Below are positions 47,233 through 59,450 of a stretch of DNA of 64,000 nucleotides, piece after piece. The notes under the pieces were generated by a model. It saw nothing but the letters and a program-made list of their open reading frames with translations, was not told the DNA's origin and made no database searches. Within the stretch, counting starts at the first letter, position 1. Every line of letters starts with the position of its first letter. The DNA is from Paragorgia papillata. Taxonomy: Eukaryota; Cnidaria; Anthozoa; Scleralcyonacea; Coralliidae. Location: NCBI GenBank assembly GCA_035771165.1, contig JAWNZC010000446.1, positions 992,001-1,056,000 on the forward strand, written 5' to 3'. The position numbers were made by a program, and so were the translations under genes.

Positions 47233-48846
47233 ACTAGCATGGCTTTAAATTAAGAATTTATATAATTACAATTTACGACCTGTTTCCAACGTCGACAACG
47301 CAGGCAATTCTGTCGATTTACAAAAATAGCGCGGAGGTTTACCCTTTTTTATTTGTCCCTTGAGTTGCTCCTACGGCTTGCGAAATGGTAAAGGATCGGA
47401 ATGCACGAAGATAATACACGAGTAAGAATGCGAAAAACATGGCTAATAGGTTATCAGTAAAAGTTCTTTTGGGCAGGATTTTTGTAGATAAATTTACTAA
47501 ATATTTCCTGTCAGTCAGTGCCGAGTATTAAAACACCTTGCCGCGCGCATTAAATGTCCAAAAAATATATATCTTCCGCCTAAATATTATTTGTGCCGCT
47601 AGAAGGAAATTATGCGCGTAAATTTTAGCATATTTTACGACCCTCGACCAACTACCCTCGACCCTCGACTTGCAACCCTCGACCCTCGACCAAAACCCAA
47701 ACTCGTGCATGTGCCAGTGTGGGTATTAAAACAAGGCACGCCTGCCTTTAGAGTTGTCATGAGTGTTATATGTGATAAATACTGACTAATGTTGTGCCGA
47801 TCGATGATCATCAACTCCCCTACACCTTTGCTCCTACCCTAGAAAGAAAGAGTTTGGTCTGCATGGTTTGTCCCCGAAAACTGGAAAAGACAAATTACGC
47901 TGGGACCTGTACAGTCACCAAAAGTACATGTACTACAATATATAATAGTACTTCATTCATACATATATGTATAGTATATACACTATTGTATCAGATTATA
48001 GATTACTTTAACAAACTACCGTTGTAAACCTCGCTTTGAAATGTAAAATATCATGCATGTATATCAGAATTCACACTCTCTCCTCCGCTTGAAGCGGTTT
48101 TCTACGAAGCCTCTGGAAATGGGAGAGGAATTCGCATGTAACATCTGGAATACTGTATACTGAGATCTTTTTAAATTATAATTTTATTAATCTACAAAAT
48201 TTACTGATTATCTGTCTTTTCTGTAATCATCAATTATTTAGCGAGCGCATCTTACCCACGTAGAAATTTCTAATTGAAAAGTAATTAGCATTCGTCAGTA
48301 TAGACACTCACGGAGTATATCAAAGATTTTAAGATAGTGGTTTCATTGCAAAAATTCTCCAAAATTAAATATCGGTCTTCTAGAATTGGTGAGATTTTTC
48401 CAAGGAGAATTAATTGTCAGGGCACATTTTTCAAGATGTGGGATGCCTTTGATTCAGTTTATTTTAACCAGACGAGAGGCAAATCAATCCCAAAAATGTT
48501 GTGCACTTTGCAAAGAAAAATCGTTAAAAAAAAGTATTTAAAAATCTCAAAAAATCCCCAAAATAAAACAAATTAAAAAAAATATTCCTCAAAAATCTAA
48601 AAAATCTCGTACAATTTTTAGGAGCAATTTGCTCCTCGTCAACCAGGTGTTCACTAGACAGAATCTGTGCATGGCCTTTTGCAAACACGGTACGTGTGGT
48701 TTAAAATTTTATACATGCATGTTATCCAGTTTACAAGGACAAAGTTATGTGCATGGAAAACATGGTGATTCGTTGAAATTATTGTATTTACTGTGTATAC
48801 TAGTACTAGTAAACGTTTGTCACAAAATGGAGTAAAAGATCTGTAA

Positions 48847-49078
48847 CTCTCTCCTCCGCAGAGGCTTCTTGAGCTTTTTTGAGCTCTTCGATATATATAT
48901 AGGGCTTTATTAATATTGCAGAGGTTTTATATAGACTATAGAGCAGAGTAGTGCGGTTTTCCTCATTTTCCACCATTACGCAATCTCCATAAATTCATTA
49001 CTCTGTGCTCTATAGTCTATAAACCTCTGCAATATTAAACCCCTATATGACGAAGAGCTCAAAAAAGCTCAACCGTTT
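48847..49078. mobile_element. Foldback element of the cctccgcagaggc family
   Basis: Begins ctctctcctccgcagaggct. Arms ttgagcttttttgagctctt, aatattgcagaggttt and actatagagca are repeated in reverse complement on the right (49,000-49,072). Confidence 0.78.
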
Positions 49079-49079
49079 T

Positions 49080-50425
49080 ACTAAACCCTCTTTAAAGAAA
49101 ATTAAGTGTACTTAATTAATATGGAGGCTTCAAGGCGACAGATGGTAGTCTTGATATAATCTTAGGCGCCACCTCCAAATTGGTTAGTAATATATTGTGC
49201 TAAAGATTGAGGGATTTAAATACTTATTATATTAAAAAAATACTACACATAGTTGAAATGGCCACGAAGGTAAATCAGACACCACATTAAACCATATATT
49301 GACTCATAACCGCGCAAAAACTCAGTTTCGGTATGTGTGATAGCTCGCAGATAAAAAATCACTGAAAATTCTGCATAATTGCTTCCTCGCAGGCAGAAGA
49401 CATGGTCTGCTTAGCGGGCGGTTTTATGGGTTGAGGACTTGCCGTCTTGGGGCAGACAGGCTAGTAGAAGACATAGAATTTCTTATATTCTTTTTACGCG
49501 CGTTTTGAATAAATATGATTTCCCTTAAATCCCGAAGACAAGTGAATCACAGTGTGTAAACCACCCTGGCTTCGTGCAACACTTCTAGAATGGTCATTGC
49601 TGGTAGTCCGTATACGTATATTTTCCATTTCCACCCGATGACGAAGTTTTTTAAATATTTACGGTACAGAATGAGATCATTTTGTTTCTTAGCTTATTTA
49701 CTTTGGAAGTGCTTAATAAATATTAGCTTAATTAATAAGCTGGTCACCTCTGATTGTTTACATAGATCAGTGACAGTACTCTGTTAATTGAATAAAAATA
49801 TTAATATATTAGGCCATATTATGTTGTGCCTTGTGGCTTGCAATCAAGAATCAAACAACTTCACTCAAACGAGTACAACGTGTGATCATTTATTACAATT
49901 AGCTACATTGACTGCAAAAAGTATTTCAACAGTATCCATTTTAAGATGGTCCGCCACGGTGCCCTAAGTCTATTTTTATACCAGTTGGTGGTCAGTTAAT
50001 CTACGCAAATCCTGAGCAGCTAATATCAGCATGTAACCTGATTGGCACCATTGGGCAATGGAGGTAAAGTGTACATTGTATATACTGTAAATACCAAATG
50101 CTAAAACAAACCTGGAACTCACTTGATTCTGAAATAACACCCCAAGGTCAATCATGCTCACTGTTTTCCAGCAAAAACTAAAAAAATATATTTTAAGTAA
50201 AGAGCCTGACTAATTTTAATTTTTTTACAATCATTGTCTACTAGTCAACTGAATCTAATTAAATAATAAACTGATTTATATTTTTTTAGTTTCGAGAAGC
50301 TCAGCGGCTTAAATTGACAGTATAAAGGGCAGATCGACGTCAACAAGCTAGTCATTTGGAGTTTTTAACTCAGTTTCATAACCTTATTGAAGTGAAAAAC
50401 TTGTTGGTAATTTTGTTTTGTTTAA
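49080..50425. other. No gene seen
   Basis: AT-rich sequence without recognisable coding or repeat structure. Confidence 0.45.
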
Positions 50426-50429
50426 CAAA

Positions 50430-50905
50430 TAAAACGTAAAGCTCCGTGCGTATGTACTCTTATAAAGACACGTTTAACTCTTTCCTGTCCGAATTGGTCT
50501 TGAGTATTTTATTCTGGCTAACGCCAGACGATTTTATTCATCTCTGGGGAAGCCCTCGGACAGGAATGAGTTAACGTCATTTGAACACGAAAGAAGTTGA
50601 GTAGAGGCACGAGGCGATAGCCGAGTGCCTTTACACTTCTTTCGTGTTCAAATGACGTCAAAACCGTGGTCAAACGTACCTTTATAAGAGTACATATGCA
50701 CAGGAGCGGTATGTTTAATATTTGTTTTATAAAATATGAAGAAAAAACAAACAAACTAAAAATGAAAGTTCGCTAGCTTTTCCGGCCAGCTGACGCCATT
50801 CTACGCGGCCATTTTACGTCATTCATGATCTCTGCTCTCTTATAAATGCACGGAGCCCAGCCAATCAGAGCGTGCGTAGAGGACACCTTATTTTATAAAA
50901 GTTTA
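50430..50905 (-). mobile_element. Second copy of the 34.8-35.2 kb element, with nested MITE
   Basis: Reverse complement of 34,807-35,185: gtatgtactcttataaag, aggcacgaggcgatagccga, gcgtgcgtagaggacacctt. A 93-bp MITE (50,478-50,570) with ends ctctttcctgtccgaa / cggacaggaatgag is flanked by TTAA (50,474-50,477; 50,571-50,574) and is absent from the other copy. Confidence 0.87.
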
Positions 50906-51692
50906 TATCATAATACCTTTCTGTCCAATGTTCATCACTTCATCCCATCATTTAAAAGGAGAATTATTTCCAAGTCGTGTATGATAACATGCCATCAAAG
51001 ACTTCAGCACACTAAAAATATTAATGAAACAAAAATTACGCAATTTAGAGTGGGTATATATATAACCAAGATGATATGATAAAGTGAAATTAATGAATAC
51101 AGTATTAGCGACAAGTTAGCCGTTCAATTGTTCAAAAATCACTTTGACATTTTCTACAGTCATGCAATTATCATTAATTTTTCATGGATTTGTACTCGGT
51201 TACCAGAATAGTAGTTCTATAATCGACTGATTTGGAGTTGATAACCAAGATAAAATATTTCTGTAAAGTTTGAGTGTTCACACAACTTTGTTGACTAATC
51301 TTGCTATTTTCCCGCTTGTTTTAAGCTACGTCAGCGTAAGGCGCATTTGAGACGTTACTATAAGTTTTGAGCCCTTTTCTTGAAATATACATGCATGACT
51401 GATAAAGATTATTCTCTTAATTAATTAATTTATATTCTACTTTTAAATTTTGTTTTAATGAGCTCTATATAAAAGCTCGAGTCAACCGTCGAACTTTTGA
51501 TGAGTCGAACCCAATGCAAATTAGAAAACTCGTTTTTAAGTTCATTTGTATTATGACATGCATTGAGTTCGATTCATGAAAGGTTCGGCGACGTTTAATC
51601 CGAGCCTAAAGGGTCAAACCTATCGGTTGGCCTCAGCATGCATATCGGTGAACTATTTGGCGTCCACAAAGATGAAATACTACAGTCCTAAT

Positions 51693-52500
51693 TAGCCTCC
51701 TCCGCAGGCAACTGGTGTGTCTTCTATCTTTTTAGTTTATTATGTGGGCACTTGCACTTTTTTCCAGTCAAAAAGAGCTTTCGATTCAGAGCTATCAGCT
51801 ATACGAGATTTGTATACGAGATTGCAACGCTGATGCAAATTGGGCCGAGCGTATTTGGCCGAGTACAAGACTGGGGAGAAGGCAAGGCGAAAAAAAAGCG
51901 AGGGGAGGGGAAAAGGCGGGGGGAAAAAGGCGAGGGGAGGAAAAAAGGGGAAGAGAGTTGCCTGCCAAAAATCGAAAGGAACGGACGAGTGAATTCACCT
52001 TAGGGACAGCAAAATTCACCCCGGGTCCCCTTGGGTGTTTTTGTTATTTGACAAAAAATACTCGGAGACCCCAGCCTGCTGTAAATAAAATAGTCTTCAA
52101 TCTTCAAGTCTGTTCAAGATGGCAGAAAGGCAATATTCACCTTCGAAAATACCGGTATATATTTACAGCAGAATTCCCGTTTGTAGCCGTGAACATAAGC
52201 ATGTCCTGAAAGACGTAAAAAGCAAACGTATTGAAATACCAACTCCAACCTCCAACCCGTTCCCCTTCTCCCCCTCCCCCTACCCCACAGTATATTTTGT
52301 AGCTTCTCCCCAGTCTTGTGCTCGGCCCAATTTGCATCAGCGTTGCAATCTCGTATACAAATCTCGTATAGCTGATAGCTCTGAATCGAAAGCTCTTTTT
52401 GACTGGAAAAAAGTGCAAGTGCCCACATAATAAACTAAAAAGATACATCAGTTGCCCACATAACTAAGAAGACACACCAGTTGCCTGCGGAGGAGGCTAA
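51693..52500. mobile_element. Foldback element, about 800 bp, arms about 150 bp
   Basis: Ends agcctcctccgcaggcaact / agttgcctgcggaggaggct in effect. Inner arm atgtgggcacttgcactttt...gatgcaaattgggccgagc is repeated inverted at 52,318-52,428, so frames beginning MWALALFSSQ appear twice. The centre is purine-rich (aggggaggggaaaaggcgg). Non-coding. Confidence 0.87.
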
Positions 52501-53196
52501 GTCCTAATGATAGCCCAATTAAAGAATTAGCGTTTGAGGGCAAAACATTTTGCCCTCAAACGCTATAACTGACCAATCGCAGTAAGGAAGCGGTCAGGGT
52601 CACGTGGGGGGTGAGACAAGCCCATTGTCATGCAACTGTAAATTACTCGTGGCTGTCTCAAATCGGACACACGAATGAAATAAACTCTTTTTTAAAATCG
52701 ACTCTAATGTTAAATTGATTGTCGTGTTATATTGATCTTCACTGTCAAATCAACTCGACTGGCGCGTTAAATCAAATATTTTGTCCGTCAAACCATGCAC
52801 TTCCAAGGGGGTATCAACAGACAACAGGGTCAGTGTATACAATAATGGTAATATAATAATAATAATATACTAATAATACTCTGAAAAGCCCCCATGGGGA
52901 GAGTTCAATAAAGTATTGTATTGTATTGTATATGGTTAGACCAGGGTATATCCGTCAACGTTAATCTAAATCTGTCACTTTTTGCTTATTTTAGCTCATC
53001 TTTAAGTATGCTTAATCTTTCTTTTTATGATATAAATATCAGGTATGTTTAGAAAATATTTTATTGGATATATTTCCCTAATTCCTTAATTTAATTAATC
53101 AAAGACAAAGAGAATCAGCTGTATTAATTAAAAATACTTTCACTGCTCGGAACATGATTTAAAATTTTGTGCTAATTTTATAGGCTTAGTATAACA

Positions 53197-54014
53197 TACA
53201 GGGTAGGGTGTCCCCCCAAAAATGCCCCCCATCCGTTTTTGTACTGCATCTTCTTTAATTTGGGTACAAGAAGTAAATTTTTATATCACGCCGAAAGCCC
53301 ATCACTCCTTCTTTGTTATCTGAAATTTTCAGAGCTAAATAGTTATCTACTCGCTTCCTGGAGTCATTTAAAGAGGCAACATCAAACTTTGAATTTGTCC
53401 AAATTATCTACAGATTTGGAAAAATACAGGGTGTCCCAAACGAATGTCGCCCATCCCGTTTTTGACCACAGCTTTGCTTGAGTGCGGAATACAAGTTTGA
53501 ATACATATGCATGTGAAAACTGACCACAGGGGAATAACGTTTGATTCCAAATGAAGCAATGCGGCATCAAATCATGTGGGGTTCCTTGCGGTAATAACAA
53601 TGCTCATGAGAGGTCCATGCACATGTTTGCCATGTAGGCAGAAGTGCACTTTACTTCATCCGTCTTAAGATGGTTGGACAACAATTCACTCCCGAGGAAA
53701 GAACATTCATGGTACTTTCCTATCATGAAACAAGAAGCCCAACAAGGACAAGGAAAGCCTTTAGGAGAAGATTTCCAAATCTTGACGCAGCATACATAAT
53801 TTGGACAAGTTCTGTTCAAATTTTGATGTTGCCTCTTTAAATGACTACAGGAAGCGAGTAGGTAACTACTTCGCTCTGAAAATTTCAGACAACAAAGGAG
53901 GGATGGGCTTTCGGCGTGATATAAAAATTTACTTCTTGTACCATAATTACAGAAGGTGCACCTCATGCATAAATGACCATTCATTTATGGGCATTTTTTT
54001 GGGGACACCCTGTA
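53197..54014. mobile_element. Composite mariner-like element
   Basis: Outer ends acagggtagggtgtcccccc and ggggacaccctgta with about 200-bp inverted arms. A second mariner-type end (tacagggtgtcccaaacga) lies at 53,425, so two related elements are nested or recombined. TA-bounded GGGTGTCCC ends are typical of mariner/Tc1 relatives. Confidence 0.82.
53670..53805 (+). pseudogene. Remnant N-terminal HTH of a mariner-like transposase
   Basis: Frame MVGQQFTPEERTFMVLSYHE followed by RKAFRRRFPNLDA resembles the N-terminal helix-turn-helix (DUF4817-type) of mariner-like transposases. It runs straight into the inverted arm, so the catalytic DDE domain is gone. Confidence 0.6.
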
Positions 54015-54792
54015 TATACTCATGCATATCAGCATATACACAAATATGTGTGTTCTATAGCACTATGGTGTACGCATCGTTTTTTTCTGCGAAAGAAGAA
54101 TGCAACAGGTAATTGTACGTCAACTGACACGAGGACCAGCTTATGAACGTCATAGCAAGCATCCGGACTTCCTAACAGCTTTCACGCACATATTTCTAAC
54201 CTCAAATCTATCATTGCCTTGTAATCATGCATTACGCAACATGGACAAATATATGCCAAGTCAGAATTCAGGGCTTTCGAGCGAAGTCAATTTCATCATC
54301 GATAAAATAGTATTAGGGCAAATATACACGAAATTCTTCACCTCACTGGCTCACTATAAAATCTTCTATTCTATCTGGTCATAACCTGAAATTGGGTTGC
54401 AACTTTCAAGTGTAAGCCTGTGCTCTCAAAAAAAGATACGGAACGCCATCAATTTTCAGTGAAATGTCCGTTGCATGTGCATATTCATCACGCATTTATG
54501 TCCGCTGTGCGACAAGCTATAGAAACTGATGAGTTTCACTGTACGGACGAAAACACGTCGTCGATTAAATAAGACGAGTCATTTAAGTCGCAAACCTACT
54601 GTTTTCTCTTATATTTTCGCCGGAATAAATGGCCAATTGTGTCTATGACTATATAAACAGAATATATATCGTCGTATTTGCTCACGCGCGCTAGATTAGA
54701 ATCCATATTTTATGCTGCAAGTGCATGGTTCATTTGGTCTGTTAATTCAATCAGAACAAGCAACAGCGCACCAGTTCCCATTTATATATCAA

Positions 54793-55166
54793 TGGGAGCA
54801 CGGGTGGCGTGTGCTGTTAGCGCGCTGCCTCTCACCAAAAAGTTAAGCCCGGTTAGACGGGGTTAGTACTTGGATGGGTGACCGCTTGGGAATGACCCCA
54901 TTGTCCGGCTTGGACTCATGTGAGTAGAGTTGTAGTTGATCTCTCCTGTGCTTCGAGGGCTTTTCGCCGGGTTCTCCGGTTTTCCTCCCTCCATAAAGTC
55001 AACACCTAACATCTTAGCTGTGATCCGTGGTCTGAACTGTGTCGTTGGCGGCTGCTTGGAGCGCCTTTGATATGCCTCGACACGGCCACGTTGATCTGCG
55101 TCTTTCGCAATTCAGCCACTGGCTGCAAGTAAGGATGATTAGCCCCCAGTCCTTTATCCTTTATCC
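54793..55166 (+). mobile_element. SINE with 5S-rRNA-like internal promoter (full length)
   Basis: Flanked by a 12-bp target duplication with one mismatch (tttatatatcaa, 54,781-54,792; tttataaatcaa, 55,167-55,178). The 5S-like region (54,836-54,895) has agttaagccc, ggttagtacttgg and atgggtgaccgcttgggaa, matching the 5S rRNA box A and box C. The leading ggtggcgtgtgctgttagcg resembles a tRNA box A. The body holds gggttctccggttttcctcc; the tail is tcctttat repeats. Confidence 0.87.
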
Positions 55167-55416
55167 TTTATAAATCAAGCTTTATTTATTTCCGTACCGC
55201 GCATATAAAAGAAACAACTTAATTTCTGAGTTACATTCAGTTCTAGTACTTCTACTAAAATTATTTTAAATCAATAAAAGGCCTTTCAAGGATTGTTGTC
55301 ATGCAAAGATTAAGACTTCATGTCGGTGAGATTTATAAACTTCCAATTGCCATTTATAGGGCGGCAAGTTTATAACAGGCCTATGTCATGAGTGATTGAT
55401 TTACTGATAATAATTT

Positions 55417-55920
55417 TTATTCAGGAAAACCAACATCACAAATAGTGTTTTTCAGAAGGCTCCTGAGAAACATAAAAATACAAAATATAAAAATAAGGAG
55501 TTCGTTTTTAAAAGTTGGCAATTGTTCAATTGATTTTATATTGGGATCAAAAGCGTTATATTCTTTACAAGCATGATAAGTGCTGAGGTAAATATCGTGC
55601 TTGCGTCTTGTGTCATAAGTATGATTAATATTAGTTAGTTCGAAATCGAAATCTATTAAATTATTTTTACACTTGAAAATCATTAAAATGCGATGTAAAT
55701 AGCGCCGGTATATAAGTGGATGCCAGTGTAGTTTGTTGAGGGCTTCGGTTAAGGAAGATAAATAAGGAACATCAAGGATAGTTTTAGCAGCTTCATTCTG
55801 AAGAATTTGCAGTTGGTCCATAAGAGAAGAGTTATTTTTATCACCCCATATTATATGCGTAATCAAACAATGGGGAAATAAGAGCATATATATACAGTAA
55901 ACATTATAAAAGTAACACAA
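55417..55920 (-). pseudogene. C-terminal fragment of a CR1/L2-like non-LTR reverse transcriptase
   Basis: The frame reads LQILQNEAAKTILDVPYLSS, then ALNKLHWHPLIYRR and a run to MIFKCKN, the conserved post-RT segment of CR1/L2-type elements (LQNRAAR..., LxWLxxxxRR...). No catalytic YADD domain is attached. 3'-end fragment; no host function. Confidence 0.75.
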
Positions 55921-55924
55921 CTAA

Positions 55925-57150
55925 ATAAACTGTCTTAAAGTTACACGTATAAACACTATTGATGGTTTGCAATCAATCTCTGAATCCCGACCTTGAGACA
56001 AAGAAACGGCGGCCATCTTAAAGAAAAACATACTCCAAATACAATAAGTGCGAATGAGATTTTTTTGTGAAAGTTCCTCCAACATGGCTGAACCAATAAT
56101 CTAACTGGCAAGGAGACACGTATTCATCAAGGAGACCGATATAATTTAAACAATTCCAATTAACTCTTTTTGGGCGGCAATTTTATACTCGCGTAACCGA
56201 CGGGAAAGGATTAAAGTAACTGAATGAGATTGAAATGAGCAAAGCGACTTAGCGTGGATTTATCCCCTGGAAAGCGCGAGACCAAGAGATTTATTGGTAA
56301 ATATAGTCATTTTGAAAAGTGATACAGGTCATGTTACATGACTCATTAGAGAAGAATATACAAAAAAAGAATATTTTGAAATAGCTCGAACAGGAAATTA
56401 TCGCATGGCATAGACAGTTCATTTCTGTAACATATATAGGAACAGAATTTCATCGTTTGACGTCAATTGGATTGAAAGGTCAAGGTGAAGGGTTGAATTA
56501 ATTTTGAAAACTGGAAATGATTTGGATAAAAATGCGATTATCTTAAAAAAAACCTACACACTTTTCTTCACAGTAATACGAAACATTGAAATATTCTGCA
56601 CCAATGCAGATATAAAGATACGTTAAAAAGTTCTTCTGCGCGCGCGCGTCATGTAAATAGTTTTCAGCGTACTTGCTTTGCGCATCAACTACACAGTGAC
56701 ACTTTATGCAATATATGGGATTTAGACAGCCGCTTACGTCAATCGTTTGCGGAATTGAAAGAGAAAGATTGAATTGAGGTTGAAATAAAGATGTTAAAAA
56801 GTAAGCACTGGAATTAATATTGACCGTAAAATTCCAGTTGTTTATGGTACAATTCAGCACTCGAGTCATCCTAAAAATTACACCTTTGCCTTAAGGCATC
56901 GATTTCTTCTTCTTCGCTAGTTCGCTGATTCATAGCTGATTCAATACTCGTTGGGGGAGCTACTGGTACAATATTACATAATGAGATATTCTGTTAAACT
57001 TCTGACACCAAGCACCAACTGAACATTTGAGCAGAATAATTATTTTCAGTTATATTTTATATTAGTTATCAAACAGTTCAATATTTATTGTTTCCTCAAT
57101 CTGTCTCTATTCTGTATACTATACTAGACTTTTCCAAGCATTCCTAATAG
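55925..57150. other. No gene seen
   Basis: AT-rich DNA with only short frames; nothing recognisable. Confidence 0.45.
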
Positions 57151-57151
57151 A

Positions 57152-57245
<94 letters not shown>

Positions 57246-57459
57246 TATATATATAAGTGGGCTTACCTCAAATGTTGATGGTCGCGTGAAACTGACAGTA
57301 GCGACCATCAACATTTGAGGTAAGCCCACTTATAGTATATATATATATATATATATATATATAAGTGAGTTTTGGTTCACGAAATGTTAGAGAGTGCTCA
57401 ATACCATATATAGATAGAGCAAAATACAAAGTATAAAGTATAGTTTTACCTTAAAGTCT

Positions 57460-57500
57460 TCGCTACCAGAGGTTTCACCCTAAACGGGATCATCAGGCGA
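57460..57500 (-). ncRNA. Hammerhead-like fold, module K1
   Basis: Minus strand: TCGC / GCGA stem I, core CTGATGA, stem II CCC-GTTTA-GGG (flanked by U and U), GAAA, stem III ACC-TCT-GGT, cleavage A. The stem I region is extended by 19 bp (tacaaagtataaagtatag and complement) beyond an internal loop. Compared with 39,781, stems II and III change in compensating pairs. The U-U below stem II makes it a weak match. Confidence 0.5.
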
Positions 57501-57633
57501 CTCACTATACTTTATACTTTGTATATATATATATATATAAGTGAGTTATGGTTCACGAAATGTTAGAGAGTGCTCAATACCATATAGATAGAGCAAAATA
57601 CAAAGTATAAAGTATAGTTTTACCTTAAAGTCT

Positions 57634-57672
57634 TCGCTACCAGAGGTTTCACCCTAAACGGGATCATCAGGC

Positions 57673-57674
<2 letters not shown>
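57634..57674 (-). ncRNA. Hammerhead-like fold, module K2
   Basis: Identical 41-nt motif to K1, but the distal 5' extension is replaced by (TA)n. Confidence 0.5.
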
Positions 57675-57726
<52 letters not shown>

Positions 57727-57876
57727 TATAAGTGGGCTTACCTCAAATGTTGATGGTCGCTACTGTCAGTTTCACGCGACCATCAACATTTGAGGTAAGC
57801 CCACTTATAGTATATTCGCTCTATCTTTACGGTATTGATCACTTTTCGACATTTCGCGAACAACACTTTGTTTGTT

Positions 57877-57912
<36 letters not shown>

Positions 57913-58004
57913 ATTTTGTATATATATATATATATATATATGCAAAATACAAAAGAAAGCAATAATTCTAATCGCTTTTTTAAATTTTTTTTGTATTTTG
58001 TAGA

Positions 58005-58208
58005 CATTCTTTAATCTTACTGGGTAATTGCTTCCATGCGCAGTCAATCTGCATAAACATATCTGCTTTCACATGCGGACTGATGAAAATCATGTACATT
58101 GAATTTGTAGAACTGAAACGGTAAACACACATATCTGCATTGTATTCCAAGCGACAACGTTTACTAGTGTCGTAAACAACCAGCTATCACAAGGACCACC
58201 TTAGTTTG
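58005..58208 (-). repeat. Dispersed repeat shared with the satellite flank
   Basis: Reverse complement of about 19,290-19,500 (and copy B 27,270-27,480): aggaccaccttag, ccagctatcacaag, cagattgactgcgc, ttacccagtaag. So the DNA beside the minisatellite belongs to a mobile repeat. Here it is preceded by (TA)n. Confidence 0.87.
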
Positions 58209-58269
58209 GGTGCATGTATATGTTATATACAATCCAACACAGTCATGCATACGTAATACGTTTCCTTAT

Positions 58270-58745
58270 AGAGCCGTTTCAAACGTCACACTTCTGTCGT
58301 GTCGAATTCAATTTAATTGCATGCGACTGTTCGAATGTAATCAGTTGCATCCCAACGAAATGTGCGAAGAGATATAGGCGCCATCCACACGTATCCAGAT
58401 TTTTTTTGAAAACGCAACTTTTTTTACGGATTGACCTTCAAAGACGGGCTCCAAAGTGGAACTTTTTGAAAACGCCGTTTTCCTGTTCTCATGTGGACGC
58501 GGATTTTAAAAAAAAAGAGAGAAAAACAGTTGGGTTTTCGAACAAAAACGGATATGTGTATACAAGGCCTATAAAGAAGGAACATTACAGCCAAAGAGCC
58601 GAACTGAGAATTATAAGAGGAGATTTTCTTAACGCTGTCGTAATTTATGAGTTGAATTCAACCCACAGTATTCCTTGCGTGAGCCCACGGTTACACCCCC
58701 GACGCCGCGGGCTCAGGCAGAAGTGCGACGTTTGAAATAGGCCTT
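58270..58745. mobile_element. MITE with nested MITE
   Basis: Outer ends gccgtttcaaacgtcacact and cagaagtgcgacgtttgaaa are inverted. Inside (58,380-58,505), gccatccacacgtatcc...tcatgtggacgcgga is a second inverted-repeat element rich in ttgaaaacg. Confidence 0.72.
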
Positions 58746-58851
58746 ACCCTCTGCCTCTTTTCCGCTGTTCTGCCAATCTCGATTGGTTACTTATAACCAA
58801 TCAGAAAACTCGTTCATATTACCTAGGTAGATCTTTACCGAACTAGTATGC

Positions 58852-59090
58852 ATCTCTCTCCTCCGCAGAGGCTTCGAGGGGGCCTGGAGAAGAGGGACAC
58901 CTGGGGAACTTGTTGGGCGTTAGAGGAAAATCGTAGGACACGCGTGCAAGGGCAAATTCTCTCCTCTCCCCCCTTATTTTTTTTCTCCTATCCCCCTTGG
59001 GGTCCCTATTTTCCTCTAACGCCCAACACGTTCCCCAGGTGTCCCTCTTCTCCAGGCCCTCTCTAAGCCTCTGTGGAGGAGAGGGAGTAT
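58852..59090. mobile_element. Foldback element of the cctccgcagaggc family, 75-bp arms
   Basis: Arms cctccgcagaggcttcgagg, ggcctggagaagagggacac and gcgttagaggaaaat are inverted on the right (59,013-59,088). Confidence 0.87.
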
Positions 59091-59450
59091 GTTCACGTTT
59101 TCTATTGCAAATTAAGTCTAATATATTTAGTGTCAAAACCTTGCCTAAAAGTCTTTCTCTCAATGTGTTCACCTAGATTGTGGCAAGTTATTTTTATACA
59201 TTTGAAGACAGCTCATCATTATAAATAGTCAGTTACTTTCCAAGATTAAAAAAATCCTCACATTTCTCACTCAGCATTCAGCAAACCACTAACTGAAAGT
59301 TCGCATTTTGGAGACCCATGCCACAAATGTTATGTGCACCTATGATTCTTCTCTTTGACTTTTCCTGACTAGCTGTATGCTGATGACTTATGCCTGTATA
59401 CTAAAAGCTCACTCACACTCCTCACACTCACTGAGTGGCCCCTCACACTA

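Larger units (their letters stand above)
57158..57942. repeat. Cluster of (TA)n arrays separating palindrome and hammerhead-like modules
   Basis: Order: (TA)n 57,158-57,243; palindrome with deleted centre 57,253-57,336; (TA)n; module K1 57,361-57,520; (TA)n; module K2 57,537-57,676 (176-bp period with K1); (TA)n; second palindrome with a different centre deletion 57,725-57,812; tail 57,813-57,877; (TA)n 57,878-57,909 and 57,919-57,942. Confidence 0.93.

Noticed and set aside
51742..52448. Two matching frames starting MWALALFSSQ
   Set aside because: They are the two inverted arms of one foldback element, not a gene pair.
54526..54575. CTGATGA followed by GAAA, hammerhead-like
   Set aside because: Stem III and stem I do not pair; the motif is part of a short gaaact/agtttc palindrome.
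57144..58047. Frames with YIYIYIY runs
   Set aside because: Translations of (TA)n arrays; the same applies at 31,652-31,926.
58214..58735. 173-aa frame, plus strand
   Set aside because: Covers a MITE nested in another MITE; no protein-like domain.
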